The notes beneath the pieces were generated by a model. The model had not been told where the DNA came from. It was given only the letters and a program-made list of their open reading frames with translations, and ran no database searches. 64,000 nt of DNA from assembly GCF_002005205.3 (NCBI RefSeq), contig NZ_CP019701.2:1922001-1986000 (forward strand), written 5' to 3'. This DNA comes from Rhizobium rhizogenes. GTDB taxonomy: Bacteria > Pseudomonadota > Alphaproteobacteria > Rhizobiales > Rhizobiaceae. Shown here in pieces: positions 36,135 through 45,823 of this stretch; the stretch's first letter is position 1; the number at the start of each line of letters is the position of its first letter. The translations under genes were made by a program, and so were the position numbers.

Positions 36135-38941
36135 GCGCATTGCCTTTCGTCTTCACCAGCCCCTACATCCTCTTCGGCTTGCTGGCGCTACCCGCCATCT
36201 GGTGGCTGCTGCGGCTCACCCCGCCGCGCCCCAAGGCGGAAGTCTTTCCGCCGCTGAAGATATTGGCGACGGTGCTGAAACGCGAGGAAACGCCCTCGAA
36301 AAGCCCGTGGTGGCTGACCCTTTTGCGCATGGCGCTTGCCGCCGCCGTGATTTTCGCGCTCGCCGATCCGGTGGTGAACCCGCGCAATAACAGCATCGCC
36401 GGCAGCGGCCCGCTGGTGCTGGTGGTCGACAATAGCTGGGCCGCCGCGCCCGACTGGGAAAGACGCGTGGCCACCGCTCAGGCCCTGATCGGCGATGCGG
36501 AGCGGGCCGACCGCCCCGTCTCCATCAGCTTCACCGCCGATGCCGAACATGACGCCGTATCCGGAACGACAGCCGTGGCGCTGGAAAAGCTCGCCGCCGC
36601 CAAGCCGAAACCGCTGATGCCGGACCGCGTGCGCACGGCCGAAGCCATCACCGAGGCGCTGAACGGCACGACCCCCGGCACGCTCGCTTATCTTACCGAT
36701 GGTGTTCAGACCGCGCAGGATGAAAACGCGATGAGAACGCTTGCCAGCCTCTCGCCGGCCGAATTCCGCATCGTGAAGGGCGACGGCAAGGCCATCGCCG
36801 CCATTACCGGCGCCACCAACAATGCCGATGCGATGAGCGTCACCCTTTCGCGGCTCGACACGGCCGAAGCCGCCCGGCTGACCGTCAATGCGCAGGACAG
36901 CCAGGGCCGCATTCTCGCCAATGGCACGGCCAGCTTCGCCCCCGGCGAGGCCGAAACAACGGCAACGGTGGAAGCCCCCTTCGAACTGCGCAACGATTTC
37001 GCCCGCCTCTCCCTCGAAGGCGTTTCGACGGCTGGCGCCGTGCATCTTCTGGATGACGGTTTCCGCCGCCGCCGGGTAGCCCTGCTGGCCGGCGAAACCG
37101 GCAATGATTTCCAGCCGCTGCTGCAGCCGCTTTATTATATCAGCCGCGCGCTTCAGCCTTTTGTCGACCTCATTCCGCAGCGGCAGGCCGATCTGGCGCA
37201 GGCAATCCCGGAGATCCTGCAATCCAACCCGTCGGTCATCGTCATGGCCGATATTGGCCGACTGCCACAGGAAACCTATGAGCCGATGCAGCGCTGGCTT
37301 GCAGCCGGCGGTACGCTGATCCGTTTTGCCGGTCCGCGCCTTGCCGCAGCCCCGGCCGACGATCCGCTGGTGCCGGTGACGCTCCGGCAGGGTGAACGCG
37401 CGCTCGGCGGCGCGCTCTCCTGGGCGGAGCCACAGCCGCTTGCCGATTTCCCGAATTTCGGCGCCTTTGCCGGCATGCCGAAGGCCGATGGCATTCTCGT
37501 CAAACGCCAGGTTCTGGCCGAACCGACGCCCGATCTGGCTGAACGCACCTGGGCCAGCCTTGCCGACGGCACGCCGCTCGTCACCACCCGCACTGTCGAG
37601 GCAGGCCGCATCGTGCTCTTCCATGTCAGCGCCGAGGCAAGCTGGTCCGACCTGCCGATCTCAGGCCATTTCGTCGATATGCTGCGCCGTATCGTGCAAT
37701 TGTCGAAAGCGGGCGGCGCTTCGGCTTCCGCCAATGCCCCGGCCGCAGCCCTGCCCCCGTTCCGCCTCTTGACGGCCGAAGGCGCTCTGTCTGCCGAAAT
37801 CGGCACTGCCCGTCCGCTGGAAATGCGCGCCGGCCAGCCGCCGCGCACCGGTTTCGACAATCCCCCCGGCCTTTACGGCACAGAGGATGGTTTCGTGGCT
37901 CTCAACCTCCTGCCCGCAGGTGCGACGCTGCGCCCGCTTGACGCATCCGTCGCCGGTGTCAGCACCACCAGTGAAGCGCTGATCGGCGAAACCGCGAAAT
38001 CGCTGCGCCCTGCTTTGTTCATCGCCGCCTTCCTGATGCTGATTGCCGACAGCCTGATCGTGCTCTTCATGAACGGCGCCTTCGCGCGCCTGCCGAAAGC
38101 CCGCAGCGCGACAGTTGCCACCCTGCTGCTGGCGCTTGGCGCCTTTGCCGCCATGTCGCCAACCGACGCCCGCGCCGACGATCCGAAACCCGGCGACGAG
38201 CAGATCTTTGAGCGGCTGGACACTACCCATCTCGCCTATGTCCGCACCGGCGAGGATGATGTCGACCGCATCTCCGAGCAGGGTCTCCAGGGTCTCAGCG
38301 AATTCCTGACCTGGCGCACGACACTGGAACCCGGTCAGCCGGTCGGACTTGATATTTCCAAGGATGAATTGTCCTTCTATCCGATCATCTACTGGCCGGT
38401 TTCCGCCACGGCACCCATGCCGTCAAGCGCCGCGATTTCGCGCATCGATGCCTATATGCGCGCCGGCGGCACCGTGCTGTTCGATACGCGCGACCAGTTC
38501 TCTTCGCTTGATACCGGCGCGACCAGCCCTAACGGCGAACGCCTGCAGGCGATCCTCGCCAATATCGATATTCCGCCGCTGGAGCCTGTGCCGGAAGACC
38601 ATGTTCTGACGCGGTCCTTCTACCTGCTCACCAATTTCCCCGGCCGTTACAATGGTTCGCCACTCTGGGTGGAATCGCGACAGGGAGCCGCCAAGACCAC
38701 CTCGGGCCTCTCCTCTTCCGGTGATGGCGTGACGCCGATCATGATAACGGGCAATGATTTCGCCGGCGCCTGGGCCGTCGATCCGCAGGGCGCGCCGGTT
38801 CTGCCCACCGTGCCGCCGGACGAGATGCAGCGCGAGCACGCCTTCCGCTCCGGCGTCAACATCATGATGTATATGCTGACCGGCAACTACAAGGCCGATC
38901 AGGTTCACGTTCCCGCACTTCTCGAACGGTTAGGGCAGTGA
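36131..38941 (+). CDS. Large membrane protein with BatA-type N terminus, VWA-like and DUF4159 domains
   Basis: 936 residues. The N terminus (SPYILFGLLALPAIWWLLRLTPPRP) is the aerotolerance/BatA anchor, with a second helix at about 60-80. A VWA-like domain follows with a weakened metal site (VVDNSWAA instead of DxSxS, and LTDGVQ). A mid-protein segment resembles class I glutamine amidotransferases without a catalytic Cys that I can identify. After a third membrane region (about 630-655) and a signal-like stretch, DUF4159 runs from about 685 to the end. Third gene of the MoxR operon. Confidence 0.88.
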   Translation: MSALPFVFTSPYILFGLLALPAIWWLLRLTPPRPKAEVFPPLKILATVLKREETPSKSPWWLTLLRMALAAAVIFALADPVVNPRNNSIAGSGPLVLVVDNSWAAAPDWERRVATAQALIGDAERADRPVSISFTADAEHDAVSGTTAVALEKLAAAKPKPLMPDRVRTAEAITEALNGTTPGTLAYLTDGVQTAQDENAMRTLASLSPAEFRIVKGDGKAIAAITGATNNADAMSVTLSRLDTAEAARLTVNAQDSQGRILANGTASFAPGEAETTATVEAPFELRNDFARLSLEGVSTAGAVHLLDDGFRRRRVALLAGETGNDFQPLLQPLYYISRALQPFVDLIPQRQADLAQAIPEILQSNPSVIVMADIGRLPQETYEPMQRWLAAGGTLIRFAGPRLAAAPADDPLVPVTLRQGERALGGALSWAEPQPLADFPNFGAFAGMPKADGILVKRQVLAEPTPDLAERTWASLADGTPLVTTRTVEAGRIVLFHVSAEASWSDLPISGHFVDMLRRIVQLSKAGGASASANAPAAALPPFRLLTAEGALSAEIGTARPLEMRAGQPPRTGFDNPPGLYGTEDGFVALNLLPAGATLRPLDASVAGVSTTSEALIGETAKSLRPALFIAAFLMLIADSLIVLFMNGAFARLPKARSATVATLLLALGAFAAMSPTDARADDPKPGDEQIFERLDTTHLAYVRTGEDDVDRISEQGLQGLSEFLTWRTTLEPGQPVGLDISKDELSFYPIIYWPVSATAPMPSSAAISRIDAYMRAGGTVLFDTRDQFSSLDTGATSPNGERLQAILANIDIPPLEPVPEDHVLTRSFYLLTNFPGRYNGSPLWVESRQGAAKTTSGLSSSGDGVTPIMITGNDFAGAWAVDPQGAPVLPTVPPDEMQREHAFRSGVNIMMYMLTGNYKADQVHVPALLERLGQ

Positions 38942-38942
38942 C

Positions 38943-41027
38943 ATGACATTGACCTTCTCCCCCTTCCTGCCGTGGATCGTGATCGCCGTTCTGGCCGTCG
39001 CCGCTCTTGCGCTCTCCTTCATCGGCCTGTGGCGTGGCGTGCGTGGCGCATGGCTGCGCGGGCTGGCGCTTGCCGCCTTGCTTGCGGCAATAGCCAATCC
39101 ACTTCTGACGCAGGAGGAACGCGAGCCGCTTTCCACCATCGTGCCCGTCATCGTCGACCGCTCGCAGAGCCAGGATGTACAGGACCGGCCGCAAATGACC
39201 GATACGGCGCTGGAGACGCTGAAAGACCGGCTCTCCCGCTTCCCGCGTATCGAACCGCGCATCGTGGAGGTGCGCGACGATGGCGAGAGTGATTCGCCCT
39301 CGACCCAGCTTTTCTCTGCGCTCTCCTCGGCCGTCGCGGATGTCTCGCCGTCACGCGTCGGCGGCGCGATCTTCCTCAGCGACGGCCAGATCCACGATAT
39401 CCCGAATGCCCTGCCCAATGCCGAACAGGCGCTCGGCTTCCGCGCCCCCGTGCATGGGCTGATCACCGGCAAGGCCGATGAGTTCGACCGCCGCATCGAG
39501 ATCGTCCGTGCCCCGCGCTTCGGCATCGTCAACGAGGAACAGCAGCTGACGCTGCGTGTGTTTGATGACGGCCGTCCCGCAGGCGGCGGCTCGGCAGAAG
39601 TGACCGTGAAGATGAACGGCGAAGAAATCGCCACGCTTCAGGCCACACCCGGCCAGCCGACGCCGTTCAGCTTCAAGGTTCCGCGTGGCGGCAACAATGT
39701 CATGGAATTTTCCGTCGCCGAGCTTCCCGGCGAAGTGACGGCTGCCAATAACCGCGCCGTCCACCTTATCGAAGGCATCCGCCAGAACCTGCGTGTGCTG
39801 CTCGTCTCCGGCGAGCCGCATGCCGGCGAACGCGCCTGGCGTAACCTGCTGAAATCCGACGCCTCGGTCGATCTGGTACATTTCACCATTCTGCGCCCGC
39901 CGGAAAAACAGGACGGCACGCCGATCAACGAGCTCTCGCTGATCGCCTTCCCGACCCGCGAATTGTTTGTCGAAAAGATCGAGGATTTCGACCTTATCAT
40001 CTTCGACCGCTACCAGCATCGCGGCGTGCTGCCGATTCTCTATTATGATTACATCGCCCAATATGTCGAAAAGGGCGGCGCGCTCCTGATTGCCGCAGGT
40101 CCGGAACATGCCGGTCAGGATTCGATCGCCATGACGCCGCTCGCCTCCGTGTTGCCGGCTCAACCGACCGGTCAGGTGCATCAGGCGGCATTCTATCCCC
40201 GCCTTTCGGAAGCGGGCAAGAAGCACCCTGTCACCCGCGGGCTGGATGGATCGGCCAACGAGCCGCCGCAATGGGGCCGCTGGTTCCGCACCATCAGCGT
40301 TGACCCGCCGCAGGGCCAAACCGTGATGCTGGGCGATGGGCAGGACCCGCTGCTGGTGCTGAACCGCCAGGGCGAAGGCCGTGTCGCCATGCTTCTGTCC
40401 GATCAGGGCTGGCTGTGGGCGCGTGGTTTCGAAGGCGGTGGCCCGCATGTGGCGCTTTATCGCCGCATCGCCCACTGGCTGATGAAGGAGCCCGAGCTTG
40501 AAGAAGAGGCGCTGACGGCGCGGGCCAATGGCCGCACATTGGAAATCACCCGCCAGACCATCGGCGACGATCCCGGTCAGGCAAGCGTGCGTTTCCCCTC
40601 CGGCAAGACCGAAAACATGGCCTTCACCACCACCGAGCCCGGTCTTTACAAGATCGAGCGTCGCATGGACGAAACCGGCCTGTTCGAAATCAAGAACGGC
40701 GATTTCACCACCCTCGTCCATGTCGGCGCAGTGGATGCGCCGGAGTTCAAGGCGATGATTTCGACGACGGAGACGCTGAAGCCGCTGGCCGACGCAACCA
40801 AAGGCAGCGTGCACCGTGTTGCCGACAATTCCGGCCGCATCGCGCTGCCGGATATATTGCCGGTTCGGGGTGACATCAGGGTTGCCGACGAGGATCGCAT
40901 GCTGATACGCATGACCGATGAGACGGTGCTGAAAGGCGTCAACACCCTGCCGCTCTTTGCCGGTTTTGCCGGGCTTGGCGCCCTGCTGCTTGCCTTCTCC
41001 GCGCTCTGGTGGCGTGAAGGGCGGTAG
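38943..41027 (+). CDS. Membrane-anchored VWA/glutamine-amidotransferase-like protein
   Basis: 694 residues. Two N-terminal helices (about 8-50) and one C-terminal helix (about 665-687) bracket a large, probably periplasmic region with a VWA-like start (PVIVDRSQSQ) and an amidotransferase-like fold (GGALLIAAGPEH). It begins one base after the previous stop. Its architecture mirrors the preceding gene, suggesting they interact in a MoxR-driven envelope complex (inference). Confidence 0.85.
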   Translation: MTLTFSPFLPWIVIAVLAVAALALSFIGLWRGVRGAWLRGLALAALLAAIANPLLTQEEREPLSTIVPVIVDRSQSQDVQDRPQMTDTALETLKDRLSRFPRIEPRIVEVRDDGESDSPSTQLFSALSSAVADVSPSRVGGAIFLSDGQIHDIPNALPNAEQALGFRAPVHGLITGKADEFDRRIEIVRAPRFGIVNEEQQLTLRVFDDGRPAGGGSAEVTVKMNGEEIATLQATPGQPTPFSFKVPRGGNNVMEFSVAELPGEVTAANNRAVHLIEGIRQNLRVLLVSGEPHAGERAWRNLLKSDASVDLVHFTILRPPEKQDGTPINELSLIAFPTRELFVEKIEDFDLIIFDRYQHRGVLPILYYDYIAQYVEKGGALLIAAGPEHAGQDSIAMTPLASVLPAQPTGQVHQAAFYPRLSEAGKKHPVTRGLDGSANEPPQWGRWFRTISVDPPQGQTVMLGDGQDPLLVLNRQGEGRVAMLLSDQGWLWARGFEGGGPHVALYRRIAHWLMKEPELEEEALTARANGRTLEITRQTIGDDPGQASVRFPSGKTENMAFTTTEPGLYKIERRMDETGLFEIKNGDFTTLVHVGAVDAPEFKAMISTTETLKPLADATKGSVHRVADNSGRIALPDILPVRGDIRVADEDRMLIRMTDETVLKGVNTLPLFAGFAGLGALLLAFSALWWREGR

Positions 41028-41111
41028 AACCTTGGCAGTAGTGCAAGACTTTCCGCGTCTTGAACTGGAAAACGACAAACGGCCGCCGCCCGGCGTCCGG
41101 GAAAGAAAATC

Positions 41112-41525
41112 ATGAATTTCGTTTTGAGCGATGTCGCGGATGCAGAAGCTGAAAAGGCCATCCGCGATCCGCTGGTGGCCTATAATATCGCCCGTTTCGG
41201 CGAAAGCGACAAACGCGAGCTCAATATCACCATCCGCGATGACGAAAACGCTGTGACCGGCGGTCTGGTGGGATATACCGGCCGCGGCTGGCTTTATGTG
41301 CAGCTTCTTTTCGTGCCGGAAACCATGCGCGGAAAGGGCACGGCTGCGAAACTGCTTGCGATGGCGGAGGAAGAAGCCAGAAAGCGCGGCTGCACCGGCG
41401 CTTACATCGATACGATGAACCCTGATGCCCTGAGAACCTACGAACGCTACGGTTTCACCAGAATCGGCTCGCTTGGCCCCCTTTCCAGCGGCCAGTCGAT
41501 CACCTGGCTGGAGAAGCGCTTCTAG
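41112..41525 (+). CDS. GNAT-family N-acetyltransferase
   Basis: 137 residues. Acetyl-CoA motif FVPETMRGKGTAAKLLAMAEEEA and the following GCTGAYIDTMNPDALRTYERYGF are typical. 84 bp after the MoxR module, possibly a later member of it. Its 3' end converges with a LysR gene. Substrate unknown. Confidence 0.9.
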   Translation: MNFVLSDVADAEAEKAIRDPLVAYNIARFGESDKRELNITIRDDENAVTGGLVGYTGRGWLYVQLLFVPETMRGKGTAAKLLAMAEEEARKRGCTGAYIDTMNPDALRTYERYGFTRIGSLGPLSSGQSITWLEKRF

Positions 41526-41538
41526 ATTGCGAAAACAG

Positions 41539-42492
41539 CTACGCCGCGATCCCCGATACCTCATTGTCGACCGTGCGGCCCATGGCCTCGCGAATTTGCT
41601 GGCGAAGCCACACGGCTCCCGCATCCGCATCGGTCTGCAAGGTCCAGACCATGGCGACCGGCGGGAAATTCAGCGTCACCGGCACCGGGCTTATTTCCAG
41701 TCCCAGCATCGGCGCATAACGCAGCGCGATGCGTGAGGACACGGTCGCCAGTACTGCCGAGGATCGCGCCGTTGCCAGCACCGAGAGGAAATCCGGCGCG
41801 GCTGCGACGACATCGATTTCCAATCCGCTCAGTTCCAGCGCGTCCTTGATGCAGCCATGCAGGCTGTCCGTCTGCGATATGACCGCATGTTTGGCCTCCA
41901 TATAGGCGTCCAGCCCGACGGGATTGGGCAGATCGAGCAGAGCCGGGTTGAAACAGCAAAGCACGCTGGAAGAATAAAGCGGCTCGCAATGATGGCGCTG
42001 CTCTTTCGAATAGGCACATCCCACGGCCATATCGATCACACCCGTATCCAGCATCGCGGTGATTTCCTCCTCCTGCCCGCTGCGGGCCAGAATGCGGATA
42101 CCGGGCGCGATCTCGCGCAGCCGCGCCGTCAGGTCCGGCAGCAGCAACAGTTCCACCTCGCTCGACATGCCCAGCCGGAAGGTGCGCCGCTCCGTCGCCG
42201 GATCGAAAACATCGGCCGTCAGCACCGCGGCCTGCGCCTGCCTCAGCGCCTGCCGCACCGGCCCGGCCAGATTGAGCGCCCGTGCCGTCGGCTTCATCTC
42301 CTGTCCCACGCGGATGAAAAGCTCATCCTGAAACAATATCCGCAGGGTGGAGATGTTGTGGCTCATGGCCGGCTGCTGGATTTTCAGCCGGCGCGCAGCG
42401 CGCGTGACATTCATTTCCTCCATCATCGCATCAAAGGCGATGAGAAGATTGAGGTCGAAGGAACGCAGATTGAAATGATCGATAGTTTGCAT
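41539..42492 (-). CDS. LysR-family transcriptional regulator
   Basis: 317 residues. N-terminal winged HTH: LNLLIAFDAMMEEMNVTRAARRLKIQQPAMSHNISTLR. The rest is the LysR effector-binding domain. Divergent from a Tat-exported metallohydrolase gene across 87 bp, so that gene is its likely target. The N-terminal pattern is that of the NodD/NahR-like branch. Effector unknown. Confidence 0.94.
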   Translation of the reverse strand: MQTIDHFNLRSFDLNLLIAFDAMMEEMNVTRAARRLKIQQPAMSHNISTLRILFQDELFIRVGQEMKPTARALNLAGPVRQALRQAQAAVLTADVFDPATERRTFRLGMSSEVELLLLPDLTARLREIAPGIRILARSGQEEEITAMLDTGVIDMAVGCAYSKEQRHHCEPLYSSSVLCCFNPALLDLPNPVGLDAYMEAKHAVISQTDSLHGCIKDALELSGLEIDVVAAAPDFLSVLATARSSAVLATVSSRIALRYAPMLGLEISPVPVTLNFPPVAMVWTLQTDADAGAVWLRQQIREAMGRTVDNEVSGIAA

Positions 42493-42579
42493 AAGTCACA
42501 TCGATTTGATTGCTGGCCTCTCTACACTTAGCTGGAGTTCGGAAACTTTCAAGACGTTCCCCAAACTCAGGAGCCACCC

Positions 42580-43545
42580 ATGCCATCACGTCGTTCGCTT
42601 CTCAAAGGCGCCGCCAGCGCCATCTTCGCAGTACCTTTCGTTGCGCCCACCGTCGCATTCGCCAAGGCGCCCCTGGCCGCCACGCAGGCACCCGGCTTTT
42701 ATCGGTTGATGGTCGGCAAGGTGGAAGTCACCGCCCTTTCGGACGGCGTCATTGCACTGCCGCTCGCCAAAATCTACACCAATACGACGCCGGAACATGC
42801 CGCCAAGGTGCTGCGGGATGCCTTCCTGCCGGAAGAGACGCCCACTTCGGTCAATGCATTTCTCGTCAACACCGGAGACAGGCTGGTACTGATCGATGCC
42901 GGCACCGGCACCTATCTCGGTCCGAGCCTTGGCAGGCTCGTCGCCAATATCGAGGCCTCCGGTTACAAAACTGACGAGATAGACGACATTGTCCTCACCC
43001 ATATCCACACAGACCATTCCGGCGGGCTGTCCTCGAATGGCAACCGTGTCTTTGTCAATGCGACGCTCCGGGTCAATGCGCGCGAAGCCGCCTTCTGGCT
43101 TGACGAGGCAAAGGCCAAGGCGGCCCCTGAAGCGCTGAAGAAGGGTTATGCCGAAGCCAGGGAAAGCATCCAGCCCTATATCGATGCCGGTAAATTCGAG
43201 ACTTTCGGCGACAATGCCGCACCGGTCTCCGGTCTTGGCTCGATCCTTTACGCCGGCCACACACCCGGCCACAGCGCTGTTGTTCTGGAAAGCGACGGCC
43301 AGAAAATCGTCTTCTGGGGTGATATCACCCATGGCGATATCCTCCAGTTTGATGAGCCTGACGTGGCGATCGAGTTCGATGTCGACCAGAAGGCCGCCGT
43401 CGTGGCACGCGATCTGGCGTTCAAACAGGCGGTGGAGGGCAGATATCTGGTGGCCGGCGCTCACATCGCTTTCCCCGGCATCGGCCATGTGCGCACCGAC
43501 AGCACCAATTACGACTGGCTTCCGGTCAATTATACGACGCTGTAA
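42580..43545 (+). CDS. Tat-exported metallo-beta-lactamase-fold hydrolase, methyl parathion hydrolase-like
   Basis: 321 residues. A Tat signal (PSRRSLLKGAASAIFAVPF...AFA) directs it to the periplasm. Zinc motif THIHTDHSGG (HxHxDH), later AGHTPGHS, WGDITHGDI and AHIAFPGIGH. The whole chain follows methyl parathion hydrolase of Pseudomonas (APGFYRLMVGKVEVTALSDG, SVNAFLVNTG, LGRLVANIEASGY, FPGIGHVR..Y..VPVNY), as far as I can recall it. Natural substrate is probably a lactone or ester. AGGAG precedes the ATG. Confidence 0.9.
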   Translation: MPSRRSLLKGAASAIFAVPFVAPTVAFAKAPLAATQAPGFYRLMVGKVEVTALSDGVIALPLAKIYTNTTPEHAAKVLRDAFLPEETPTSVNAFLVNTGDRLVLIDAGTGTYLGPSLGRLVANIEASGYKTDEIDDIVLTHIHTDHSGGLSSNGNRVFVNATLRVNAREAAFWLDEAKAKAAPEALKKGYAEARESIQPYIDAGKFETFGDNAAPVSGLGSILYAGHTPGHSAVVLESDGQKIVFWGDITHGDILQFDEPDVAIEFDVDQKAAVVARDLAFKQAVEGRYLVAGAHIAFPGIGHVRTDSTNYDWLPVNYTTL

Positions 43546-43557
43546 GCGCAGAACAGA

Positions 43558-43587
43558 ATGGCCTGATCGTGGATCAGATCAGGCCAT
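43558..43587. terminator. 11-bp perfect hairpin between convergent genes
   Basis: ATGGCCTGATC pairs with GATCAGGCCAT around 8 nt. It lies between the stop codons of the hydrolase and the MFS gene. It lacks a T-run, so termination is uncertain. Confidence 0.45.
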
Positions 43588-43602
43588 CACCCTTGGCGGC
43601 AA

Positions 43603-44916
43603 CTAAGTCAGCGCCACCTGCCGCGTTTCCGCATTGATCATCGTCGCCGCAATGGCGGCCAGCACCAGCAGCCCGGCAAATATGCCGATCGCGACACCAA
43701 AGCCCTGCGCAATGGCATAACCGAGCAGCGACGGCGCCAGCAGGCCGCCAAGCCGTGCCATGGCGCCTGCAGCACCCATGCCGGTCGCCCGCGATTCCGT
43801 CGGGTAAAGCTCTGGCGTATAGGCATAAAGCGCGCCCCAGGTGCCGAGCAGGGCAAAACTCATGATGAGAAGCGAGGCGGCAATCATCGCGCCGCCGGAG
43901 GCGAGCGTAAAGAGCAGGCAACCAAGCGCGGAGAGCAGGCAGAAGCCGATCAGCGTCGGCTTGCGGCCCCATTTTTCGACGCCATAGGCGGCAAGCGCAT
44001 AACCGGGGATCTGCGCCAGCGCCACCAGCACCAGAAATCCATAACCGCGCACGAAACCGAAACCGTCGCCCGCCAGTTTCGCCGGCATCCAGGTGAAGAC
44101 CCCGTAATAGGAAACGGAGACGAGGAACCAGATGGTAAGGATCATGATGCTGCGTTGCCGGAGCGCCGGTGAAAATATCCCCTGCCCCTTGACCACGTCA
44201 GGCTGGAAAAGCCCCGTCCCGGCATCAAGAGGCGCACGGCCATTCGTCACCAGCATACGGTTGACGACGGCCTTGGCTTCGTCCAATCGCCCGCTGCGCA
44301 GCAGGTAAAGCGGCGATTCCGGCACCAGAAAACGCAGGCCGAGGCCGAGAACGGCCGGAAAAGCCGTCACGGCGAAAATATAACGCCAGGCATCAGCCAC
44401 ACCGGCAAGGCTTGCACCCCACGCAGCCAGCGCCACGATCAGCGTTCCGACAGCCCAGAAACCCTCGAGAAAGACCAGCCAGCGGCCGCGATTTTTGGCA
44501 GGCAGGAACTCCGCCATCATTGCATAATCCACTGGCAGCGTGCCGCCGACGGCGGCCCCGGTGAGAAAACGCAGGATGAGCAGAATGGTGAAATCGGGCG
44601 AAAATATCGAAAGCACACCAAACAGGGCGTCACAGGCGACGGTGACGATCAGCACACGTCGGCGGCCGTAACGGTCCGCCAGCCGTCCGAAACCGGCAGC
44701 ACCGAGCAACATGCCGAAAAAGAACGCCGTTCCGGTCTGCAAGGCCTGCGGCACCGTCAGGCCGAAGGTTGCGGCAATCGAGGCTGCGGTGAAACCAACC
44801 GCCAGAACCTGCATGGCATCCGCCGCCCAGACGAGGCCGAAAATGCCCATCAGCCTGCGCTGATAGGCGCCCGCACCCGCGCGCTCCAGCGCATCGTTCA
44901 TGGTAATCGCCGTCAT
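43603..44916 (-). CDS. MFS transporter, sugar/aromatic-acid type
   Basis: 437 residues, 12 predicted helices. Family signatures: GRLADRYGRRRVLI between TM2 and TM3, the RFLTGAAVGGTLPVDYAMMAEFLPAKNRG loop, and a matching YTPELYPTESRATG in the second half. Resembles the NiaP/aromatic acid:H+ symporters. Converges with the hydrolase gene. Substrate unknown. Confidence 0.92.
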   Translation of the reverse strand: MTAITMNDALERAGAGAYQRRLMGIFGLVWAADAMQVLAVGFTAASIAATFGLTVPQALQTGTAFFFGMLLGAAGFGRLADRYGRRRVLIVTVACDALFGVLSIFSPDFTILLILRFLTGAAVGGTLPVDYAMMAEFLPAKNRGRWLVFLEGFWAVGTLIVALAAWGASLAGVADAWRYIFAVTAFPAVLGLGLRFLVPESPLYLLRSGRLDEAKAVVNRMLVTNGRAPLDAGTGLFQPDVVKGQGIFSPALRQRSIMILTIWFLVSVSYYGVFTWMPAKLAGDGFGFVRGYGFLVLVALAQIPGYALAAYGVEKWGRKPTLIGFCLLSALGCLLFTLASGGAMIAASLLIMSFALLGTWGALYAYTPELYPTESRATGMGAAGAMARLGGLLAPSLLGYAIAQGFGVAIGIFAGLLVLAAIAATMINAETRQVALT

Positions 44917-45253
44917 GCCCCGCCCCTTCGCAGTAATCGACTTTCACTTGCTATCGTATAGGGGGAGGAAACGGAATTGAATTCTGTGGAGGGGAGACGC
45001 GTTGTTTCGAGACAGGCTACCGGAAGAAGATTTTACCACACAAGGAGATGTGCACGGCAGTCTCGATGTTTGCCATAGCGCGCAACGCCCCTTCCGTCAT
45101 CCCGGCCTTGAGCCGGGATCCAGTCACGGCGCGTCTGCGCCGTGGGAAAAGTCCTTTCAGCCCAAAGACTTGGGCTGGCTGGATTCCAGCTCGAGGCCGG
45201 AATGACGGGGTTTATGTTGCACCAAAAAGCACAAAGCCCCTTCGGATACCCCC
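44917..45253. other. Gene-free region carrying a dispersed repeat
   Basis: 337 bp. The left 170 bp is the upstream region of the MFS gene, with an AT-rich TATCGTATA near 44950. The right part is the palindromic repeat listed separately. No coding sequence is supported. Confidence 0.5.
45094..45208. repeat. Dispersed intergenic palindromic repeat, copy 2 (full length)
   Basis: 115 bp with inverted ends: CCGTCATCCCGGCC... and ...GGCCGGAATGACGG. Internal hairpins: CACGGCGCGTCTGCGCCGTG and AGCCCAAAGACTTGGGCT. Related to the elements at 9925-10035 and 23181-23232. Resembles the short palindromic intergenic repeats of rhizobial genomes. Confidence 0.8.
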
Positions 45254-45823
45254 TCAGCCGTAAACCCGAAGAGGCTCCTCAAAACCCTCATCTTCCGCCG
45301 CAGCGGCCGGCATCACGGCCTCGCATTTGCGCCAGCCGATCTTGCCCTTCAGCCGTTGATGCACGTCGTCACCAACAGGCACCACCAGCACCCGGTTCGG
45401 GTCGACCGGACCCGGAAAATCGAGCGCCGCATAAGCGACCTTCTCGAAACCGAGCGGCATGTAATAGGGCGGATCGCCAATCAGGATAACGGCTTCGGAG
45501 CCCTTGCGCCGGGCCGCCGCAATAGCGATCCGGACGAGTTCCCGGCCGATGCCCTTGTTCTTGTGCGAGGGCCGCACCGCAAGCGGGCCAAGCATATGGC
45601 CCTTCACCCCGCCGGCCAGAACCGGCGTCATGCGCACAGAAGCAATGGTTTCTCCATCATCGGCGCAGACAAAGGACAGCGACCGGTCATGTGGCCCCTG
45701 CTCGCGGATGCGCGCTGCGGCACGGGTATGCCGGCCGGGACCGAATGCTTCTTCGTTGATGACTTCGATGATGGCGTCGTGCGACGCGTCCTCGGTGAGG
45801 TAGACAAGATCGTGCTTGGACAT
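45254..45823 (-). CDS. GNAT-family N-acetyltransferase
   Basis: 189 residues from the ATG at 45823 (an in-frame ATG at 45859 is possible). Motif LAVRPSHKNKGIGRELVRIAIAAAR binds acetyl-CoA, followed by VILIGDPPYYMPLGFEKV, the pattern of YhbS-type acetyltransferases. No substrate is indicated by neighbours. Confidence 0.88.
   Translation of the reverse strand: MSKHDLVYLTEDASHDAIIEVINEEAFGPGRHTRAAARIREQGPHDRSLSFVCADDGETIASVRMTPVLAGGVKGHMLGPLAVRPSHKNKGIGRELVRIAIAAARRKGSEAVILIGDPPYYMPLGFEKVAYAALDFPGPVDPNRVLVVPVGDDVHQRLKGKIGWRKCEAVMPAAAAEDEGFEEPLRVYG

Noticed and set aside
9925..45208. CRISPR array from repeated units
   Set aside because: The three repeats are unclustered, unequal in length and differently oriented, with no regular spacers or cas genes.
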